A stretch of 26,396 nt of DNA from a virus: IMG/VR virus record IMGVR_UViG_3300032677_000147, positions 1-26,396 of that record; one strand, 5' to 3'. Below are positions 22,815 through 26,396 of this stretch, piece after piece. Numbering within the stretch: the first letter of the stretch is position 1; each line of letters opens with the position of its first letter. The notes under the pieces were generated by a model that worked only from the letters and a program-made list of their open reading frames with translations, did not search any database and was not told the origin of the DNA. The position numbers and the translations under genes are program-made.

Positions 22815-23251
22815 AGTTTTCGATCCGCAAGGCAAACATTAAATCGCCAAGGGTTAGGGCGCTAATTCTAAGGTTGCAAAAAGAAACCCTGCCACTCGAT
22901 CAGCCATATGAACCTATTAAAGGTGTCTGGTTTATCGCCTACTCAGAAAATGGAGATGCAGCCGGATATGCTGGGCTAGTTCAATCTACCCAATGGTGGG
23001 ACACGGCTTATTTATGTAGGGCAGGGGTTAGCTACAAATACAGAGGAAATGGACTCCAAAAACGGATGATTAAAGCCCGTATAAGAGCCGCTAAGACGAT
23101 GGGATTTAATTGGTTAATAAGTGATACATCCGATAACTCACCGTCTGCAAACAGCCTAATTAGCGCTGGATTCCGAATGTATGACCCATCTAAACCCTAC
23201 GCATTAAATAGCAGCCTATATTGGAGATTGAAATTGAGAGCATCAGAATGA
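22811..23251 (+). CDS. GNAT-family N-acetyltransferase
   Basis: 146 residues. The acetyl-CoA loop reads YKYRGNGLQKRMIKARIRAA (residues 75-94), with the R-G-x-G-L-Q core of GNAT motif A, preceded by a strand (TAYLCRAGV) and followed by LISDTSDNSPSANSLISAGFRMYD, the usual late GNAT segment (N-x-x-S-x-x-x-L-x-x-x-G-F). Substrate unknown; phage GNATs of this kind can modify host or phage proteins, small molecules or toxins. It starts in an ATGA overlap with the exonuclease-like gene and ends in another with the zinc-finger gene, so all three form one tightly coupled accessory set. Confidence 0.85.
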   Translation: MKFSIRKANIKSPRVRALILRLQKETLPLDQPYEPIKGVWFIAYSENGDAAGYAGLVQSTQWWDTAYLCRAGVSYKYRGNGLQKRMIKARIRAAKTMGFNWLISDTSDNSPSANSLISAGFRMYDPSKPYALNSSLYWRLKLRASE

Positions 23252-23463
23252 CAGACATATTCGATCAAGCATCAGACATTGAAGAACAGCACCGTGAACT
23301 TTCAATACGGGCGGCACGATTTAAGAATCAACCGATTAAATTTACAGGTCGATGTCTATATTGCAATGAAGAAGTTTCCAATGGAAGATTTTGCTATGGC
23401 GGGGATTGCAAAGAAGATTGGGAATTTGAGCAGAAAATCTCAAAAATCAAAGGTTTGCGCTAG
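23248..23463 (+). CDS. Small zinc-finger protein
   Basis: 71 residues from the ATG that overlaps the GNAT stop (ATGA). The cysteines form CLYCNEEVSNGRFCYGGDC (C-x2-C-x9-C-x4-C), one zinc site, followed by EDWEFEQKISK. Related short phage proteins end in R-F-C-x-x-x-C-x-x-D-W-E; here the second pair has four residues between the cysteines instead of the common three, a small variation. The N-terminal part is acidic and helical (DIFDQASDIEEQHRELSIRAA). Regulatory or DNA-end-binding roles have been guessed for such proteins; none is shown here. It ends in TAG and is the last plus-strand gene before the 448-base gap. Confidence 0.78.
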   Translation: MTDIFDQASDIEEQHRELSIRAARFKNQPIKFTGRCLYCNEEVSNGRFCYGGDCKEDWEFEQKISKIKGLR

Positions 23464-23530
23464 TTACCAATGGGGTAAAAAAGAATCATAAATGAACCCT
23501 TATAGCGGTTAAAGATCGTTTTATGAATCT

Positions 23531-23544
23531 TTCCATATCGGGAA
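23531..23544. promoter_or_regulatory. Operator-like dyad 1, TTCC-N6-GGAA
   Basis: TTCCATATCGGGAA. It shares outer halves with the dyad 49 bases downstream (23580-23593). Possible repressor or integration-regulator site; the binding protein is unknown. Confidence 0.4.
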
Positions 23545-23579
23545 GTTTTTGCTCATTTGGTCACATTTTTAACCATTTA

Positions 23580-23593
23580 TTCCCATTTGGGAA
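23580..23593. promoter_or_regulatory. Operator-like dyad 2, perfect palindrome
   Basis: TTCCCATTTGGGAA, a perfect 14-base palindrome of the same TTCC-N6-GGAA form as dyad 1. Confidence 0.45.
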
Positions 23594-23594
23594 A

Positions 23595-23617
23595 TGCGAT
23601 ATAGGGGGTATATCGCA
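23595..23617. repeat. Perfect 9-base inverted repeat around GGGGG
   Basis: TGCGATATA, five G, TATATCGCA. After one mismatch at each edge, further partial pairing extends outward. It has no T run, so it is not a terminator; it is operator-like. Confidence 0.55.
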
Positions 23618-23677
23618 ATTTCATTTATGATCTACAAGTTGAAAAATAATATAAATTCCGCAATTTCGGCACTAAAA

Positions 23678-23718
23678 ATCCCGCTAAAATAGCACCCGAA
23701 TTCCCGCTGTTTTCCCGC
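23678..23718 (+). repeat. Left set of TCCCGC boxes (possible integrase arm sites)
   Basis: Three direct copies of TCCCGC at 23679, 23702 and 23713; the last two are 11 bases apart. The first lies within the 13-mer ATCCCGCTAAAAT (23678-23690), which recurs exactly at 23882-23894. Confidence 0.6.
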
Positions 23719-23753
23719 AATGACCATTAAACCCCATATAACATATAGCTCTT

Positions 23754-23774
23754 TGGTGCCGGCCTCGGGCACCA
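23754..23774 (+). other. Candidate attP core (tRNA 3'-end-like)
   Basis: TGGTGCC, GGCCTCG, GGCACCA: two 7-base inverted arms around a 7-base centre, the geometry of tyrosine-recombinase core sites. CCGGCCTCGGGCACCA (23759-23774) reads like the 3' end of a bacterial tRNA (acceptor strand, discriminator A and CCA), most like a tRNA-Leu or similar whose 5' acceptor is GCCCGAG. No T-loop (TTCRA) lies upstream, so this is not a tRNA gene. It lies between the two sets of TCCCGC boxes and 138 bases before the integrase gene. Confidence 0.6.
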
Positions 23775-23881
23775 TAATTTCCTTTTTAATTCCCACTAAA
23801 AAGAAATAAGTAGTAAATACAAGGGTTTGCAGGTTGCCGTTTCTTCTTGTTTCCATTAAATTGGAAGAAATTAAACAATAG

Positions 23882-23911
23882 ATCCCGCTAAAATCCCGCA
23901 AAACATCCCGC
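23882..23911 (+). repeat. Right set of TCCCGC boxes abutting the integrase start
   Basis: Three direct copies of TCCCGC at 23883, 23894 and 23906, spaced 11 and 12 bases (about one helical turn). The last ends on the base before the integrase ATG. Confidence 0.6.
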
Positions 23912-24946
23912 ATGGCTTACATTAGAAAAACTCTTAAAGGCTATCGAGCCGAGATCGAAATACAAGGTGTACGCAAGAGCGCCTCCTTTGTGACTAAGCG
24001 GGAAGCCTTATTGTGGGTCGCTAAAGAAGAAACAGCTATTCGTGAAGATTCTAAAACTGCGCCAGCCCATAAGTACACCTTAAAAGATGCGCTGGTTAAA
24101 TACCGTGATGAGGTAAGCCCAGACAATGCGGGATCCAGATGGGAGCAAATTCGGATTGATGCGTTTTTAGCTCATCCTGAATGGTTGCCGCTATCCAAGA
24201 AGATTGGACTTATTAACCCTACTGACTTTGAAAACTTTTCTAAAGAACGATCTAAGACCGTCAAAGATGGCACTATTTTGCGGGAATTAGGAATGCTCTC
24301 AGGCGTGATGGAGACCGCTAGGCTGCGTTGGCAATGGGTCAAGGAAAATCCCGTGCGGGATTCTAAGAAGCCAAAAGAGCCGCCAAGTCGTAAAAGGTTA
24401 ATTACTAGACCAGAAATTAAAGCAATCTTAAGGGGTCTTGATTACAGCCCTATAGCGCCACACATCAATTCTTTAACTCAATCTATTGCCGTTTGTTTCT
24501 TATTGGCTCTGCGTACGGGAATGAGGGCAGGGGATATGACGGGACTGCATTGGAGCAACGTCAAACCCCGCCACCTAGTCATAGAGATCGATAAAATTGG
24601 CAGAAGGACGGGAATGGGGCGAGATGTACCCTTGTCTAAAAAAGCCGTTCGCATAGTCAATAAAATGCGTGGTTTTGATAAAGAATCTGTTTTTTCCCTT
24701 AAACCGCAAACTTTAGATGCCCGTTTTAGAACCATTCGAGAACGCCAAGGCTTATCAGGGTTTACTTTTCACGATACACGCCATACTGCGGCAACTTGGA
24801 TGGCTGGTAAATTTAAAAGCAATAAAGACGTAACTGCCCAGCAAGCTATTTTTGATATGTGCAAAATCTTTGGATGGACAGACCCCAAAAGGGCGTTGGA
24901 ATATTACAATCCAAATCCTGAAGATGTGGCCTCCAGATTAGATTAG
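23912..24946 (+). CDS. int: Tyrosine-family phage integrase
   Basis: 344 residues. The N-terminus (MAYIRKTLKGYRAEIEIQGVRKSASFVTKREA) is the typical arm-binding/AP2-like domain of phage integrases. The middle (about 60-150) is the core-binding SAM-like domain. The catalytic domain has Arg205 (in TGMRAGD), Lys228 in the beta turn, His287-x-x-Arg290-His291 (in HDTRH), Trp322 in place of the second His, and Tyr331 or Tyr332 (in LEYYNP) as nucleophile. All catalytic residues are present. There is no ribosome binding site before the ATG; instead the TCCCGC boxes run up to it. The 3' end overlaps the convergent minus-strand gene by 4 bases. It would join attP to a host tRNA 3' end and, with an excisionase, reverse this. 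Confidence 0.95.
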   Translation: MAYIRKTLKGYRAEIEIQGVRKSASFVTKREALLWVAKEETAIREDSKTAPAHKYTLKDALVKYRDEVSPDNAGSRWEQIRIDAFLAHPEWLPLSKKIGLINPTDFENFSKERSKTVKDGTILRELGMLSGVMETARLRWQWVKENPVRDSKKPKEPPSRKRLITRPEIKAILRGLDYSPIAPHINSLTQSIAVCFLLALRTGMRAGDMTGLHWSNVKPRHLVIEIDKIGRRTGMGRDVPLSKKAVRIVNKMRGFDKESVFSLKPQTLDARFRTIRERQGLSGFTFHDTRHTAATWMAGKFKSNKDVTAQQAIFDMCKIFGWTDPKRALEYYNPNPEDVASRLD

Positions 24947-25167
24947 CTTGCTAAATAACGTCTAATTTCTGATCCAGTTATACGGCCATCAACAGAACGT
25001 ATTTTTCCTTCTAAAATTCTTTTAGTTAACGTCTTTGGTGTAATGCCAATTTGTTTTGCAGCATCTTTAAGGTTGTATGAAACTAGGGCGCTTATAGCCT
25101 TTTCTGCCCCTGCCTGGGCAGCCGCAAATAACATTGAACTTAATTTTGATTCTTCTATTGTAATCAT
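24943..25167 (-). CDS. Small HTH protein, excisionase/MerR-like
   Basis: 74 residues. The C-terminal 40 read LKDAAKQIGITPKTLTKRILEGKIRSVDGRITGSEIRRYL, a winged-helix pattern of the MerR/excisionase type (A-A-x-x-(I/L)-G-(I/V)-T-x-x-T-L-x-x-x-I-x-x-G-x-I). The N-terminal 30 residues form an alanine-rich helix. It lies tail-to-tail with the integrase, their ends overlapping by 4 bases, and is the last gene of a minus-strand set joined by short overlaps. Both the fold and place support an excisionase or recombination directionality factor, but a plain transcriptional regulator is also possible. Confidence 0.72.
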   Translation of the reverse strand: MITIEESKLSSMLFAAAQAGAEKAISALVSYNLKDAAKQIGITPKTLTKRILEGKIRSVDGRITGSEIRRYLAS

Positions 25168-25436
25168 TTGACATTACCCCGTAATCTTTCTGCGACCAAT
25201 GTTGCATAGCCAGCAATGTCATGCCATGAATCATCATAATTTGGATCGCCATTAAGAATTCTGGCGATTTTATGAACAATCATGTCTAAAGACTCCATTT
25301 GATCTGGGTGCAATTTAGACCAATTAGGAGTGGTTTGCATTACATACTTTAAATTCTGAGAGATCGATGCGTGATCTACAAACTTCCCGTAGCGAGTTCC
25401 ACGTTCTTCTAAAGTCTTGTTAATGTTAGTCATCAT
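25164..25436 (-). CDS. DUF6378-like phage protein
   Basis: 90 residues. It shows the strongly conserved pattern of this family: ERGTRYGKFVDHASISQNLK, then LHPDQMESLDMIVHKIARILNGDPNYDDSWHDIAGYATLVAE. The H-K-I-A-R ... D-S-W-H-D-I-x-G-Y arrangement of charged residues resembles metal-binding helices in MazG-like/nucleotide-related proteins, but no function is established that I know of. Two ATG codons lie in a row; the first overlaps the previous stop in an ATGA junction (start 25436). It overlaps the HTH gene downstream by 4 bases, so all are probably one early transcript. Confidence 0.8.
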   Translation of the reverse strand: MMTNINKTLEERGTRYGKFVDHASISQNLKYVMQTTPNWSKLHPDQMESLDMIVHKIARILNGDPNYDDSWHDIAGYATLVAERLRGNVK

Positions 25437-25684
25437 GCGATCCTATGGCGCTTAATACTGGTAATGCCCTCTGGCAATGGGGCTTCTTCTTGAGCGAGAA
25501 ACTTACTTTCACAATCTCCATTAACTGCTTTTGCATAGTCAATTTCTACTTTTGCAGTATTGATAATTGTTTGACCAACATCACTAATGGCTTTTGCAGT
25601 TTCTAGCGCAATCGATCCGTCTTTTAATCCACGCATCGTATCGAATAAATACTGCCTTAATTCTTCAATATTATTTTTGCTCAT
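25433..25684 (-). CDS. Small conserved phage protein, function unknown
   Basis: 83 residues. The N-terminal part (NNIEELRQYLFDTMRGLKDGSIALETAKAISDVGQTIINTAKVEIDYAKA) is one long helical region of a type common in temperate phages of Proteobacteria, with the L-R-x-x-L-F-x-T-(M/L)-x-x-L-K-D-G-x-I and (I/A)-Q-x-I-I-(N/D)-(T/S)-A-K-V-E segments. The C-terminal 30 residues are variable and basic at the very end. No catalytic motif is visible. It overlaps the upstream HNH gene by 14 bases and the DUF6378-like gene by 4. Confidence 0.78.
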   Translation of the reverse strand: MSKNNIEELRQYLFDTMRGLKDGSIALETAKAISDVGQTIINTAKVEIDYAKAVNGDCESKFLAQEEAPLPEGITSIKRHRIA

Positions 25685-26324
25685 GTTTTGTTCTCTTATT
25701 TATCTGTCTTGTTAATGCGCCCTTTAATTGCAACAAAAGAGCAATTTCTTTTGGATAGCGATGGTATGTATTTCGATCCATTAATTCGTCCCTGGTCAAA
25801 AGTTCTAAATTTGATATATCGCAATTTTGTTTATTGCCATCTTTAAATACCAACGCCATACCTTTTGGTGGATATTCACCGTGTTGTTTTTTCCAGTTTT
25901 CACGATGGAGCAATCTCCATTGATGCAATCCCTCGGCAATTTTTATTTCTACATATCCATCAACAGATACTCGGGTACTTCCAACTGGCCTATGATTGAT
26001 TGGTTTTGAACCAGGCTTAAAGCGTGTTTCTATGCCACCAATTTGTAAACCTTTCATACCTTTGTTCCAGGGTTTCACACCTTTTACAAATCTTGAGCAA
26101 GCACCTTGTTTCCCATTAGTTCGACCAGAAACAGGAGAATTAAAAAATTCATCAGATTTTTTTAATCCAAGGGAATATGCCTTGTTGTAAATTGACTCAA
26201 TGACAACGCCAATATCTTTAGCAATAATTTCTGATTTCTCATTTGGGTAACGGTTTCTTAAAATCGCGATTTGTTCATCAGTCCAAATATGTCTTTTGGC
26301 CATAAGATTTCGGCTTTTTGTCAT
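25671..26324 (-). CDS. HNH homing endonuclease with HTH and NUMOD-like segments
   Basis: 217 residues. Residues 13-57 (IWTDEQIAILRNRYPNEKSEIIAKDIG...) are a Myb/SANT-like helix-turn-helix. Residues 65-110 contain FVKGVKPWNKGMKG and FKPG, NUMOD-like DNA-binding segments with the PWNKG pattern. The HNH core follows: WRLLHRENW (His140), LVFKDGNKQNCDISNLELLT (Asp162, Asn167, Asn172). This is a typical free-standing phage HNH homing endonuclease. It starts at ATG 26324, overlapping the upstream gene's stop in an ATGA junction; ATG 26303 is a possible second start. Its tight overlaps on both sides suggest it has been fully absorbed into the operon, unlike the HNH gene at 15657. Confidence 0.88.
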   Translation of the reverse strand: MTKSRNLMAKRHIWTDEQIAILRNRYPNEKSEIIAKDIGVVIESIYNKAYSLGLKKSDEFFNSPVSGRTNGKQGACSRFVKGVKPWNKGMKGLQIGGIETRFKPGSKPINHRPVGSTRVSVDGYVEIKIAEGLHQWRLLHRENWKKQHGEYPPKGMALVFKDGNKQNCDISNLELLTRDELMDRNTYHRYPKEIALLLQLKGALTRQINKRTKHEQK

Positions 26325-26396
26325 GCCGCCATCCCATAAAAAGCCGTCATTAACGGATGCTGTTTAATTTCGGCACGTTTAAAAACTGGCGCTGCG
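26321..26396 (-). CDS. 3' end of a further minus-strand gene, cut by window
   Basis: The last 24 codons of a gene whose start lies beyond the right edge; TGA at 26323-26321 overlaps the HNH start (ATGA). The visible end reads FKRAEIKQHPLMTAFYGMAA. A K-H/Q-x-x-M-T-x-x-Y-G string occurs in some phage replication enzymes, but too little is visible to name it. Confidence 0.65.
   Translation of the reverse strand, partial: AAPVFKRAEIKQHPLMTAFYGMAA

Larger units (their letters stand above)
23464..23911. other. Gene-free control and integration region
   Basis: 448 bases, AT-rich, with no credible gene on either strand. From left to right it contains two TTCC-N6-GGAA dyads, a perfect 9-base inverted repeat around five G, three TCCCGC boxes, a tRNA-3'-end-like inverted repeat (candidate attachment core), a weak promoter-like pair (TTGCCG at 23834, TAAATT at 23857, 17 bases apart) and three more TCCCGC boxes that run up to the integrase start. 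An antisense frame of 93 codons (23632-23913) has no recognisable features and is rejected as a gene. Confidence 0.75.

Noticed and set aside
23740-23774. Complete tRNA gene ending in CCA
   Set aside because: No T-loop, anticodon arm or D arm can be found upstream; only the last 16 bases are tRNA-like.
23754-23790. Rho-independent terminator at TGGTGCC...GGCACCA
   Set aside because: The stem is good but the T run begins about ten bases later after TAATTTCC; the tRNA-like 3' end and flanking boxes fit an attachment core better.
23632-23913. Antisense 93-codon open frame in the gene-free region
   Set aside because: No ribosome site, no recognisable domain, and it runs through the box repeats and candidate attachment core.
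25806-25824. Shared string TATATCGCAATTT with the inverted repeat at 23609
   Set aside because: Only about 13 AT-rich bases, inside the HNH coding region; probably chance.

Overview
This window is most of the late region, plus the integration region, of a temperate lambda/HK97-like tailed phage with a long non-contractile tail (siphophage), or a prophage of that type. The host is Gram-negative: there is a complete spanin pair (an inner-membrane i-spanin with an outer-membrane lipoprotein o-spanin nested inside it) and an endolysin that closely resembles lambda gpR. The DNA is fairly AT-rich. That, a tRNA-3'-end-like core next to the integrase, and the general look of the proteins would fit a freshwater beta-proteobacterial host, but this host guess is inference only.

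Layout. (1) 1-5242, head and connector genes: 3' part of the portal, prohead protease, HK97-fold major capsid protein, a terminator and a small unknown gene, then gp6/gp8-like connector, head closure protein, gp10-like protein and a tail terminator-like DUF3168 protein. (2) 5243-15599, tail genes in lambda order: double terminator, tail tube, gpG/gpGT chaperone with a -1 frameshift, tape measure, gpM-like, gpL-like (DUF1833), NlpC/P60 gpK-like, a giant gpI+gpJ-type tip protein, a first fibre and a small fibre-associated protein, closed by a terminator. (3) 15657-20886: an HNH endonuclease, a probable holin, a small Ig-like protein, a 1228-residue fibre with alanine heptads, beta-roll repeats and an S74 self-cleaving chaperone, then a small unknown protein and a terminator. 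(4) 20901-23463: a small membrane protein, Rz with nested Rz1, endolysin R, an exonuclease gene broken by an amber codon, a GNAT acetyltransferase and a zinc-finger protein, all in ATGA-type overlaps. (5) 23464-23911: a 448-base gene-free region with operator-like dyads and a candidate attP. (6) 23912-24946: tyrosine integrase. (7) 24943-26396: minus-strand early-type genes that converge on the integrase: excisionase-like HTH protein, DUF6378-like protein, a small conserved phage protein, a second HNH endonuclease and the 3' end of one more gene.

How it works together. Regions 1-3 build the capsid, tail and receptor-binding fibres. Strong hairpin terminators follow the capsid, the connector block, the first fibre and the second fibre, and probably tune dosage inside the late operon. 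Region 4 opens the host envelope and carries accessory genes. Regions 5-7 control integration and excision. Phage-type DNA with matching repeats lies on both sides of the attachment core, which suggests an unintegrated (circular or virion) phage genome rather than a prophage end.

Most notable: the attP-like structure at 23.68-23.91 kb, the amber-interrupted exonuclease, the textbook A AAA AAC frameshift site with a downstream hairpin, the nested Rz1, and the repeat architecture of the large fibre. No clearly new multi-gene system such as a defence island or CRISPR array is visible.
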